The notes under the pieces: model-generated
What the model saw: the letters and a program-made list of their open reading frames with translations, nothing else
Told to the model about the DNA's origin: nothing
Databases searched by the model: none
Part shown: positions 48,239 to 58,758 of the stretch, piece after piece
How positions within the stretch are numbered: the first letter of the stretch is position 1
Layout: each line of letters begins with the position of its first letter
Program-made: the position numbers and the translations under genes
Source of the DNA: Siphonodentalium dalli
Lineage: Eukaryota > Mollusca > Scaphopoda > Gadilida > Siphonodentaliidae
Reading direction: 5' to 3'
Assembly: GCA_032622095.1 (NCBI GenBank)
Contig: CP136062.1
Coordinates: forward strand, 164,942,590 to 165,006,589
DNA: 64,000 bases

Positions 48239-48485
48239 CAACGGGACAAAGAGCCCTAAGGTAAATGTAAACTGGGACAACATAACTTAGATAGAAGCAT
48301 ATTTGAGTTGATCATGGATACACAAGTTGAGATATACCCAATTTAAATTGTTCGGATATGTAAACCACAGGTGTCCTCTGGAGGACCCGCTAATAAATAT
48401 ATCGGAATTTCAGATACCACTTATGTTGACTTATATCGACAGTGGGGCCTAAAATATATGTGTATGCCAGTTGTACCATATACAC
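48239..48485. repeat. Degenerate terminal satellite copies
   Basis: The monomer scheme is still visible: CATAACTTAG, TTGAGTTGATCATGG, GTCCTCTGGAGGACCCGC (a worn dyad near 48370-48391) and TTATATCGACAGTGGGGCC. Divergence is far above that inside the array. It marks the right edge. Confidence 0.8.
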
Positions 48486-48639
48486 CCATCCAAACCTGTC
48501 AGCTTAGAAATCATTAATATTCTAGATATTATTATTATACAAGTACCAAACTCGAATTCAACAGCATAGATACAGGTAAGGTGGATGAGTGAGTCACGAT
48601 GATCCATTCAACACCGAAATCTTGAGAGGCGAGGATTAG

Positions 48640-50830
48640 CAAATGATAACGAGAGGCCGATCACGATCGGCAGATGTTAACCCATCCTTTGGCGATAAAA
48701 ATTTACTATGATCGGAATCATAAATGAGAGTTTTGGTGTTGAATTATATGAGTATACTGTATGTACTATTATAGACAAATGTACATAACACAAATATTGG
48801 AATGTATGGGTCACCGGCATTTATATAAGAGAATGCACTGCTACAAGATATGTAATGCTAAACCACCACAGCCTTGGGTTAAATGTGAAAGGTGTGACCT
48901 GAACATGGAATACTTGGGTTAAGAGAGTCCAAGTCTACTGCTAATATCATGTGATGTTTATTGTTGATTCTTTATTTTAAATTAGATACCATAGCCTTGT
49001 TTATCAGATTATGTGCACATTGGCATAAGAGACATCAGAAAATGATATAGCCTTATCAATAGCTAAGTAGTCCAAAGGCATGGCATAAAATTGGTGAATT
49101 GGATTTAATGTTACTCCAAACAGATTTACAGGTACATAACAAGATTTTGGACTGATTTAAACAAATTTGGTGTGGTGATTCGGGGTACCCTTGGCAGAGT
49201 TATAATGGTGTTAGTTTTTATCTGGACATCACAATATGTGTACCATACTATGGTGAATTGGATTTAATGTTGCTCCAAACAGATTTACCAGTACATAACA
49301 CAAGATTTTGGACCGATTTAAACAAATTTGGTGTGGTGATTCGGGGTACCCATTGGCAGAGTTATAATGGTGTTAGTTTTTCAAATTTTCAAACTTAAAA
49401 AAATAATTATTTTTAATTATTTTAAAAAAAGGACACATTGGGAACCTTTTTAATCAACTTGTATCATAATCATCAATATCTAAATGAAAACAAGTGGTCA
49501 ATCCGGACATCACAATATGTGTACCATACTATGGTATAGGTACACATAAAAATCAAAATAAATTAATCAATCAATAGGGGCAAAGAGTGTGTCAAAATAA
49601 ACCAATATAAAATGAGACATGGTATCAGATGAAAGTATCAGGAATGTTGAGATTTAACTACAGAAATCCATGCAAGTGAATGAGGAGAAACCTGGAGATA
49701 ACAGAAATTGATTAATTGAAATTTAAAATGAGAACATCCCTACAAATGAATAATAGAGTATTCCAATTAAAACTTTAGAACTGAATGGGACAGTCCATTG
49801 AATCATGAATGGGTTCAGCTTCACCACTATCATAGAGCTATGTCGTATATACAGTGGCTAAAAATAACTAATATTTCAATAAGACATCAGTTCTGCAGTC
49901 TCTCAGAACACTATCTATGCAGTTAAGCTTGCATTACTGGTAGTTAATTGTAATCTACCTGGGTTATCAAAAACTCAAATCTGTTCAATTCTTAGTTGAA
50001 AAAGGGCCATAACTCTAGTATAACAAATCAGATCTAACCCATATTCGAACTCGATCTGTATTTTGAGTTGAGAAACTCACATACAAAATTTGGTTCCTAT
50101 CAGTTGAAAAATTGTTGATTTAACGAAGCATTCATGAATTCTATGTCAAAGGGCCATAACTCCATAAAAAAATATCGGATCAAACCCATATTCGAACTCG
50201 ATATGTATTTTGGACTGAGCAACTCACATACCAAATTTGGTTAGTCAGATAATATTTTTTTGAGTTATGGCAGCATACATGAATTCTAAGTTGAAAAAGG
50301 GCCATAACTCCATAAAAAAAACTCGGATCAAACCCATATTCGAACTCAATCTGTATTTGGTGCTGAGAAATTGATATAAAAAATTTTGTTCCGATCAGAT
50401 AGAAAATATTTCAGTTATCGCACCATGCGTAAAGTGTCTACAGACAGACAGACAGACGGACGGACTAACGACGAGTGGTCAATCCGGACAACGACACTAT
50501 GTTTACCATACTATGGTATGGGTAAACATAAAAACCTTTATGTTGTAAACAACTTGGTGGCATTTCTAACCAAAGTTCAGTTAGTGGAGGTTTTCTCGGT
50601 GTTGCTTATTGCATAGTATTTCCATAATGTTTGTTTACATAACATGTCGTTTGTTTACATAACACACAGTACTAGTACTAACATCACAGTAACAAGACAA
50701 TAACATGTAATTCATGCGATATTAATGATTGGAATAAGAACAGAATTTGTCTATAAATTAATATTATTTCCGTTTATGGCGGTTTTAACGGATGTGACTA
50801 TTTTAACAGCAATACCAACTGCCAACACTT
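48640..50830. repeat. Right inverted arm flanking the satellite
   Basis: Mirror partner of 21740-24172 (segment pairs listed there). Within it 49092-49205 is duplicated directly at 49253-49370 (GAATTGGATTTAATGTTRCT...). The CCATAG-palindrome repeat, in minus orientation, occupies about 49490-49560 and 49960-50540. No gene. Confidence 0.7.
49960..50540 (-). repeat. CCATAG-palindrome dispersed repeat, copy 3
   Basis: Three internal units with CCCATATTCGAACTCGAT (50039, 50187, 50333), then TTATCGCACCATGCGTAAAG, a (GACA)n run, GAGTGGTCAATCCGGAC and the palindromic head CCATACTATGGTATGGG at 50506. It reads in the opposite sense to copies 1 and 2. Confidence 0.75.
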
Positions 50831-53800
50831 ACTATAATTAACGTCAGAAGGTTGTACCATGGACATTTTAATGATTAAATTATTATTAACATTTGATAAA
50901 ATATTTATAGTGTTAGAATCATAAGTGGGTCCCAGTTATGTTGACATATGCCCTTTAAATTTTACGTAGCTTATTTCTTGGAGTAGCTAACATATTTCCC
51001 TGAATGTAAAATAAATTTATATTTATATAATCACAAACGATCTTCGTCGGGCTTTTTAGAGTCTTTAAGTTAAGCTACTCGTATCCGGTCCTCATACACT
51101 ACAGAAGGAAATGATGTGTCACAATCATCACTGATATGAAAATAATGTGTTTGGCTAAATGGTCAAAATTTAGATCCAAAAAGATGAATGCCTGGAGTGA
51201 GAATATCTACCACGAGGTCTCAAGCAGTCTACCTCTTCACATGCAAAATAGCAAAATAACATTGAATGTCTCAATGACACCATGGCTTGAGGGTGGGAAC
51301 GACCCACCATATGGTAGATATTCAACCAGGCTCTGCTTAAGTTAAATTTTAAAGTTTAAACTAAATTCAACACATTAAAAAATATCAGTTTTTGAATTGA
51401 TGACTATTGTACATGTACAGTACACATCAAATAGTAATAACAATTAACATTATGATCTTGTAACTAAACATGATAGAATATTGACAGTATTGTGGTATTA
51501 ACTACTACGAGTAATATTAGTACTAATAGTACTAGTCTATCATAATATATAGGCACATGATGTATGGGGAATTTAAGGACAATAACAATAGTTACAACAT
51601 TCTTTATTGCGATTAAGCCTTTAGAGGGCGTTCTCTAGTAGTTATCATATTTTATCTGCATGATAAGATTCCATAATTTTGAGACAACTTTAGCAGAAGT
51701 TGGCGTTAATGAAGCTTTGTTTTCATTAACGCCCACTTGCGGTTAAATCACCGATCACGTAATGACATGAGGACGAGTGGTATTAATAGTAACAACATGA
51801 TATTGTCGAGCACAATGGTTTATTAACAGCCCTACAGGAATGATTAACAGCCCTAGGTACAATTAGAGGCATGGGGCTGTTAATCATTCCTATCGAGCCC
51901 ATCATGTTATTATTATATATAATATCAATGCACTATCATGTTATTTTGTCATTGTTATCAGTAGTATGTTGTCGTTTATATTTCATATGATAAAATAAAT
52001 AAAGAATGATTTTAAACAATGTTTATGGTATATATGGGGCCAACTTTGCATTAATTACTTTTACACAGGTCAATTAACATGATGAATAGACCTGTTAAAT
52101 ATCACGGATTGTACGTGATACTCCCAGATTGTCATAGATAAAACCTCCAAAATACGAAAGAGAATCGATTTCTCCCGCATGTGCAGATGTCTTAACATCA
52201 AGAGTAATTTCATATTAATCATTATAAATCCATAATGATAACATAGGCAAGCATGAATGTATTGAATGACAATGTCTGGGCATGCGCATTGATGTCTGAG
52301 GTTAATATTTGAGACGAGTATAGTGATAAAAAGATCATAAAATTAGTCAATCCCTTAATGTGATTATAGTCTGTTAATTGGGGAAAAAAACACTACATAT
52401 ATGTCTGAAGTGTAATATTAGTGTAAGGATGCAACACGATATACGAAAATATATGAAACGTAAGTCGCGACAAGATAAGCTGGTAAAGTCAACTCAGTAC
52501 ACACTTCAAAAATTATATCTGATCACTGTGAGCTTTGATGGCCGGGTATGTTCCTCGACACGAATCAAATCGATGATTTTTACACCCAAACCAAAGAAAT
52601 ATTAATTTAGGAGCATCTGATCAAATTGAGTACCTGTAATTAACCCTCCCCACATAAGGTCATGCAGGGTGAACTACCCGAGCAGCTACATACATTGGCA
52701 TTATCTGGGATAACTTCCCAAAACATGCAAAAGAGTCACTATAATTATCTTTCAAGTTTTCAACCAATATACATCGAAAAAAAATTATTCCGATTTCTTT
52801 TAAAATTAATGAAACACACAGAATATTTATTTATTGATACTATTCATTATTATATGACTATCGTTTTTCTTTCCCCAATACCGCTATTGTATAGCGATCA
52901 TTTCCTGGCCATCGGATCAGCTGCAGTTTGATCCGATCATATAATAAACCTGTTATTGCTGCAGTGAATTGATCTGGGGCGAAGTACAGTCATTCAGGCA
53001 GTAAAGGGTCACTTTTTATGTTTGCACTGCACCTATCTCTATGAAAGCAAAATGAACTAAACTTCATATGTCATTTTGTTCACAAATCCTTGCTCTATCT
53101 TACAGTATATGTGATGTTCACGAATTTTGATCGTTCTTTTTAAAATACGCAATGAAATATAGCACGAAATTCAGGCAATAAGGGGTCAATTCAGGCAGTA
53201 AAGGGTCACCTTTCGTTTGAGCTATATATGTCGTAATTGTAATGTTTTCATGTTAGTAATAGCACATACAACATTTATAACATGTATTTAATCCAATTAT
53301 AAGCTATATTAATTTGTTTTAGTATCCGTTTGATCATCGTCAGAATGTAAACAAACAAAAGAATCAGATCATCATTGGTAATGAAGCACATACTTGTGAT
53401 ACATCATCACCGGACAGAGGGGGAACCTGATTCTATGTTGAAAAGATTAGCAATTAGCCTAGTATTTGTAATAATCATTGTATATCATAATCAATCAGGG
53501 ATGTTGGGAAATTGGGGGCAGGGGCCCAGATAGCAACGGTATCGCAATTTGTTCCCCAATTCAATATCATGAAAAGTTGGAAGTTTATTTCCTGACACAT
53601 TTATAATAGTTGAAATATTAAGACTGAAAATAGATTGACATTGTGTTGATAATTAACTCCAATCACTATTTGAGTAGTATGAATTTACTTTGAGATATCA
53701 AATATGTTGGAATGAACAAAAGTTTAATATTTTCAGTAAATTTTTTGCACTGAAATAGCCATCAGTGATTAATTAGAATTTCCAACCATATTGGGAGGTG

Positions 53801-53850
53801 GGCATAGATATCAGGTTTCAAATTTCCAACAATTGTACACCTTATCATAT
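50831..53850. other. No gene seen; one hairpin and short repeats
   Basis: AT-rich. A hairpin lies at about 51790-51910: GGAATGATTAACAGCCC against GGGCTGTTAATCATTCC, with AACATGAT/ATCATGTT further out. CAGGCAGTAAAGGGTCAC occurs at 52997 and 53194, with a variant near 53172. Small frames at 51136-51345, 52378-52605 and 52662-52931 show no recognisable family. Confidence 0.5.
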
Positions 53851-53862
53851 CATAGTACTAGT

Positions 53863-54293
53863 GCTGACGAGTCATTGTCACAAGGCTTCGGTCACATTTG
53901 TAGCCAGCTTTTTACCGGCGATCACATTCGTAGCCAGCTTTTCTAATTCCATGCTTTAATGGCGCGACTAAAATGTTGACGTTATGCTCAAAAACTTACT
54001 TCGTTTATCAACTTAAATTGGAATATAATTCGAGCATTCTAACGACATTGATCGGAAACCTCAGGTTATAAGATGTACCGTACTAATAGCAAATTAAAAG
54101 TCAAGTTGTTTTTCCTCCACCAACTCAGAAAAATGAGATTTAACCTATAATCTTGTTCATTGCATGAGGCTTGCATGAATATGAAAAGCTGGCTACAAAT
54201 GTGATCACCATAGAAAAGCTGTCTACATTTGTGATCGATTTAAAAAGCTGGCTACGAATGTGATCGATGTCTTGTGACAATGACCCCATCAGC
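53863..54293. mobile_element. MULE-type MITE, 431 bp, 9-bp target duplication
   Basis: Ends GCTGACGAGTCATTGTCACAAG... and the complement of GCTGATGGGGTCATTGTC match with one indel and one or two changes. AGTACTAGT flanks exactly at 53854-53862 and 54294-54302. Nine-base duplications are typical of Mutator-like elements. The arms repeat GATCACATTYGTAGCCAGC: twice on the left (53891, 53919), three times inverted on the right (54187-54262). No coding frame. The flanking ACTAGT is itself palindromic, which weakens the duplication slightly. Confidence 0.8.
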
Positions 54294-54302
54294 AGTACTA
54301 GT

Positions 54303-55560
54303 ACCAGTTGAAAATTTCTAAACCATTCGGCAGTGCAAGTTCTTGAATTTAGGATTTTTAGACACCTGGTGACCCCCCCCCCCCCCCACAGAGAGACTCC
54401 TAGATGTAATATTTGTTTATAAATGTATAAGTTAATTTCAGTTATTAAGTGACACTATATATACATGTTAGGTATGTCTAGGCCTACTGACAATTGTGTG
54501 TAACCTAAAATGACCTGGAGCCATAGTCTGACATATAATCTTTTGTGTAGAACAAGCTATTGGATAATTAAAACTGCCATACATGTAAATGTGACAGTAT
54601 ATATACAGATAGCATCAAAAATTGGAGGAAGGCGGTGGGCATGCGAAGAGATCCTTTGATTTCATGGTGGCAGAACCCCCAAGCTACACATGTTCAGCTT
54701 TGTTGCAATGTTCATGTACATGTAGTAAACCAGTGTCAAATTTGATAGACAAATATTAAACACTATACAATGTATAAATGATATACAATGCTATGTTACA
54801 AATGACAAATTAGATACTACTAGTACATGTACATGGCAAAGTCTATCTGGGAGAGTTCAAAATTGATCACTGATTTAGGGATCAACTACAAGATTATATT
54901 TGTTATTCAACAACATATATTTATTTGTAAATGACTTCATCCAGAAGGAAGTAACAATAGAAAATATGATATATATTAAAATGTACTTAGCACCATGATA
55001 CTCTTGGGATACAAATACCAAATTTGCAGTTTGCAGTATTTCTGTCAAGTTTACGGAAAAAATGTCTCTCCGTCATCTGCACCACTTTAAGAGTACAGAC
55101 ATGAAATAATAATTCTGAGTCGAGGACACCAGTCAATAAAAGCTTGAGTGACTTATATATTCTTTTTATACACACACTAATACTAATAAAATTTGACTAT
55201 GTAGAGATTATGTATTTCGTTGTGTTTGTTATTTTAATGAAAATATCTCATTTCGATAACCTAAAAATTGAGCTTTTTTTATGGCATGATTCCCCATATG
55301 GCTTTCAGTGATATATGTATTGATAAAATTAAACGTGTAAAGATGAAAGCTGATAAATCTTATATTTGATAAATGTCCATGAAGATTATTTGTATCCCAA
55401 GTGTATAAATTCAGTAAACATAAAATGTGAAAAACCGAATACTTCATCTTGAAGGGAACAAAAAATTGAAAACAAATAACTTGATATAAAATAACTTGAT
55501 ATAAAATATCACAATATAATGTCTTACTTTAACATGGTATGGTTCCTCAGAAATAAGTCA
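54303..55560. other. No gene seen
   Basis: A C run near 54370-54390 and a duplicated ATAACTTGATATAAA near 55478-55505. Frames at 54987-55175 and 55229-55447 (minus) are AT-rich and unrecognised. Confidence 0.5.
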
Positions 55561-55570
55561 TGTAATGGGA

Positions 55571-56030
55571 TTCAAGGGCCAAGGCACTCACAGTGGGTAT
55601 TAAATGTGTAAATTAAAAACAGTCTGTACAACCATAATTTTAATACTAAGAAGAACATGGACAAATATATGGACTTTGTATTGAATGTTAAAGCCTTTGT
55701 CATGTAAACATTAGTTACAGTTGAGCAAATTTGGATCAACTCATGGAAGTCCACATAACAAAAGGTCAGAGCGATGAAAAATATTCCGGAAACAATGCAG
55801 AATTTAAACTAAACTTTTGATTTTCAATTTTATTTGAAGGTTTGTTGATAAAATGATAAAACAGTAATGTTTACATAACAATGGTCTCAACATACAAAAT
55901 TTCATTGCTGGAGAGCTATCAATAATAAAAATAAGAAAAAAGTCCATCTATTTCTCAATGTTCTTCCAAGTGATGCTGGTTTTACAAACCTTTCAGATTG
56001 TTCACATTTACTCACTCTATGTCTCTTTAA
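55571..56030. repeat. Repeat related to the foldback at 62893-63679
   Basis: GTTTACATAACAATGGTCTCAACATACAAAAT (about 55869, interrupted here for brevity) closely resembles 63633-63665, and CAAGGCACTCACAGTGGGTATT (55578) resembles 61399-61424. Weak inverted ends (AAGGGCCAAGG near 55573; CTATGTCTCTTTAAC near 56017) suggest a decayed TIR element. Confidence 0.4.
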
Positions 56031-56401
56031 CTGGCTAGAGAAACATAAGATAAACAACACTGTGGAATATACTATTGGCAGTAAAATGATAATTCTTTAT
56101 TCCCTGAATGAATTACAAATACAAGAAAAGCCATCACTTCTGATGATTATTCAGACATGAATGATTCAGAATCTCACTGACCATTTTATGCATTACCAGT
56201 CTCTATTTTCAGTCTGACACCATATAATTTATACACATATAGAATAAACTCTTTATTTAATTACTAAATGGATTTTCCCACCCAGTTTTAAAATTAATTA
56301 CACATCGGAATTGTTGTATTATATCTGAAGGGTTTTTGAGGACAAATAAGCAGGCAACAGAAAATTAAAGTACAGAAGAAGCCATTTGTGGGAGGAAATT
56401 T

Positions 56402-56493
56402 TCAGATAATAACTTAAACAAATGACATAATTTGTTGAATAATTTAAACAAACAACTTTCAACAATTAACATTTGTTAAACTATTATCTGAAC
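56402..56493. repeat. Short hairpin, 23-bp arms
   Basis: TTCAGATAATAACTTAAAC (from about 56399) pairs with GTTTAA...TATTATCTGAA (to about 56490), with one gap and a few mismatches. Isolated; function unknown. Confidence 0.5.
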
Positions 56494-56798
56494 ATTATAT
56501 ATGGGAACTACTCATCAATGAGCATACATGTATTATAGAAACAGTTAAACTCAATAAGTGAGATGTTGGGTTAATACTAAATCACTGTGAAGGTGACTTT
56601 GCACTCAACAAATATTTGAAATAAAAAACAAATTCCTTTACAAGCACCAGTAGTCTATAAGCTTGAAAGGTTGATGCATATATTGCATATATTCTCTGTA
56701 ATCAACCTAACCATTATTTAGAAGCAAGTTACTCTCAATATTCTATAACTGTATTGAATAAAGTATGGAGAACACAATACTTTGAAACATGTTACATC

Positions 56799-57329
56799 TT
56801 AGTGACCAACAGATACTGACATGGCATCCTTTTCTGGCATATCATCCAACGCATTACATATTGCTATCTTTGTTTGCTCAGAAACATCAGAGTTACATTT
56901 CACGATGAAGTCACAAGGAATAACAACACCACCTCCCTTGTCAAGCATCAGTGGCCATGGAGGGAAACTGGGTACTGGTTCACCAATTGGCTCTGCACTT
57001 ATGTCACAACCACTTTCCATCAATTGTCGGAAAACATGTCCAATTCCTCTTGGGACATGTCCCACAGGAAGGTCTGCAATATCAAATAACTTGAGGCACC
57101 TTTTACTGTCAGTAACTTGGTCATGCATATTGCAGGGAAATTTGTCAAGTTCAGGTACCCAAACTAAACAAGCATTGCGATCGTGAACATTTGTGTACTC
57201 TATGTCAATCCTTAATTGCGTTGGTGGATCAGTAATAGGTGGTCGCACCTGATACACATGATATCCTTTTATCACTGAATTTTTTATAACAATCTCACAG
57301 TCATTGTTTAGGGATCCTCTGGTTGATAT
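56799..57329 (-). CDS. HIRAN-like domain protein, 3'-terminal exon
   Basis: The frame runs from an acceptor-like TATAATTTCAG (intron side at 57330-57332) to TAA at 56799-56801, giving 176 codons in phase 0. The sequence reads KGYHVYQVRPP, then an acidic EYTNVHDRNACLVWV strand, VGHVPRGIGHVF, a Cys/Ile strand and GGGVVIPCDFIVKC. This order (aromatic strand, 'N-HD' turn, VGHVPR, then PC-D-F) matches HIRAN domains, which bind DNA ends in helicases such as HLTF and also occur alone in invertebrates. The first ATG-like start inside (57275) is a GTG, and no in-frame ATG precedes the domain, so upstream exons are expected. The next gene upstream on the same strand is the transposase; whether they share a transcript is unknown. 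Confidence 0.65.
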   Translation of the reverse strand: MSTRGSLNNDCEIVIKNSVIKGYHVYQVRPPITDPPTQLRIDIEYTNVHDRNACLVWVPELDKFPCNMHDQVTDSKRCLKLFDIADLPVGHVPRGIGHVFRQLMESGCDISAEPIGEPVPSFPPWPLMLDKGGGVVIPCDFIVKCNSDVSEQTKIAICNALDDMPEKDAMSVSVGH

Positions 57330-57389
57330 CTGAAATTATACATATTTTTGAATCACAATCTAAAATCTAATATACTTATTTGCTGTATA

Positions 57390-57616
57390 CAGTAATGCCC
57401 TAATTAATCGACTCCATAAGCACAGCAGAATTATTGGTTATTTTTCAGGATTTAGTCAGAAATATGGCTTGTTGCCATTCATCAGAAAGCTCTCATAATT
57501 CTGCTTTCAGTGAGAGCTTTCCGATGAATGGCAACAAGCCATATTTCCGACTAAATCCTGAAAAATTACCCATAATTCTGCTGTGGTTATGGAGTCGATT
57601 AATTAGGGCATTACTG
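57390..57616. mobile_element. Fully palindromic MITE, 227 bp, TA duplication, CAGTA ends
   Basis: Arms of about 106 bp are almost perfectly inverted, with a 15-nt loop near 57497. Termini CAGTAATGCCCTAATTAATC and complement are exact, flanked by TA (57388-57389; 57617-57618). CAGT-type termini with TA duplication are characteristic of pogo/Tigger elements. A pogo-type transposase exon lies 1.1 kb away. A small plus frame (57434-57625) is just the hairpin read through. Confidence 0.9.
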
Positions 57617-57777
57617 TACCTTTAATTCTTTTTCAGGCATTTACAATTTCAAAATGTGGATGCTTCTAATTTCCTGTGTGACTAAAACAATGAATTGTAA
57701 TATATAACATTAGCCATTTGTTCACAACTGTTACACGTTGAACTGAAAGTCTCATGATATTGGCCAATGCAATAGGT

Positions 57778-57864
57778 CTTTAGGTGCAACAGAACCCGCA
57801 TGTTACTTTACACTGGAAGTATTCCAGTATAAAGTAACATGTGGGTTCTGTTGCACCTAAAAAC
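57778..57864. repeat. Compact hairpin, ~40-bp arms, 3-nt loop
   Basis: TTTAGGTGCAACAGAACCC... (57778) pairs with ...GGGTTCTGTTGCACCTAAA (to 57862). Only three mismatched or wobble positions occur over about 42 bp, with loop GTA at 57820. The near-perfect arms and tiny loop resemble a recent micro-foldback more than a pre-microRNA. Confidence 0.8.
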
Positions 57865-58376
57865 AGGTGCAATATGAAATTTAGACATCACAGCCAATGT
57901 CTGAACTAAATATATTTATGTTTATGTGAAAGGAATTAGTAGGAGATTAAATTCTGGTATAAAATATGCACACATGCCAACGACACATATATGTGTATAT
58001 TAAGCATATTGCGGCATTCACTGATATGTAGAATATGATTAATAAGGCCACTCTATTAAATATGGATCTCCTGCTGTAATTTATACAGAAATATTACATA
58101 TATACCCAGTTATTTCAGTTGGTATCCATACATCTTGGATTCATTGTTTCTGTGGAAATAGATGTAAAATACGGTTGTTTCTGGCAAAATTCTAGAGATA
58201 ATTTTAATAGTACAATAGCCAAATGATACTTGATCTAAATTTGTTACTATAGATTTCTTGCCGTGTGATAGTAGATGCAAAATGTTTATTACTGACTATC
58301 AACAATACACTTATAGCTAACATTTGGATACCTTTATAGAGTAAAACAAATAATAATGATGATTGAAGGGGTACTG

Positions 58377-58702
58377 TACCCTAAATCCAGTCATTTATGA
58401 ATCCATATCCTTTTATACTCAACAGAATATATGAAACAAATAAACAAGTTTGAGCTATGGATTAGTGCAAAATACACTCATGTGCTCTATGAACGATGCA
58501 AACAACAAGGTAATTAGAATGAAAATGAGTTTATTAATCCAGTCATAAATTCATTTTCATTATAATTACCATGTTTGCAGCATTCATAGAGCACAATCAG
58601 CACATGAGTCTATTTGGCACCAATGCTCAAATTCAGGATTTTTTTGTAAATATTCTATGAGTATAAAAGCAGATCATCTCATAAACGGCCAGATTCAGGA
58701 TA
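58377..58702. mobile_element. Foldback MITE, copy A
   Basis: AGGGGTACTGTACCCTAAAT at the left and inverted sequence ending about 58702 (CCAGATTCAGG) form long arms. Inner pairs include TTTTATACTCAACAGAATAT with ATATTCTATGAGTATAAAA, and ATGTGCTCTATGA with TCATAGAGCAC. Same family as 61671-62030. TTGA replaces TTAA at the left border. It is followed by AGGATATAT short repeats (58693-58752) that run to the transposase stop codon. Confidence 0.75.
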
Positions 58703-58758
58703 TATTCAGGACAGGTCAGGATATATACAGGATATATATAGGATATATATTATTGCCC

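Noticed and set aside
56821-57186. 121-codon plus-strand frame
   Set aside because: Antisense to the HIRAN-like exon; no recognisable domain.
57434-57625. 63-codon plus-strand frame
   Set aside because: It is the palindromic MITE read through both arms.
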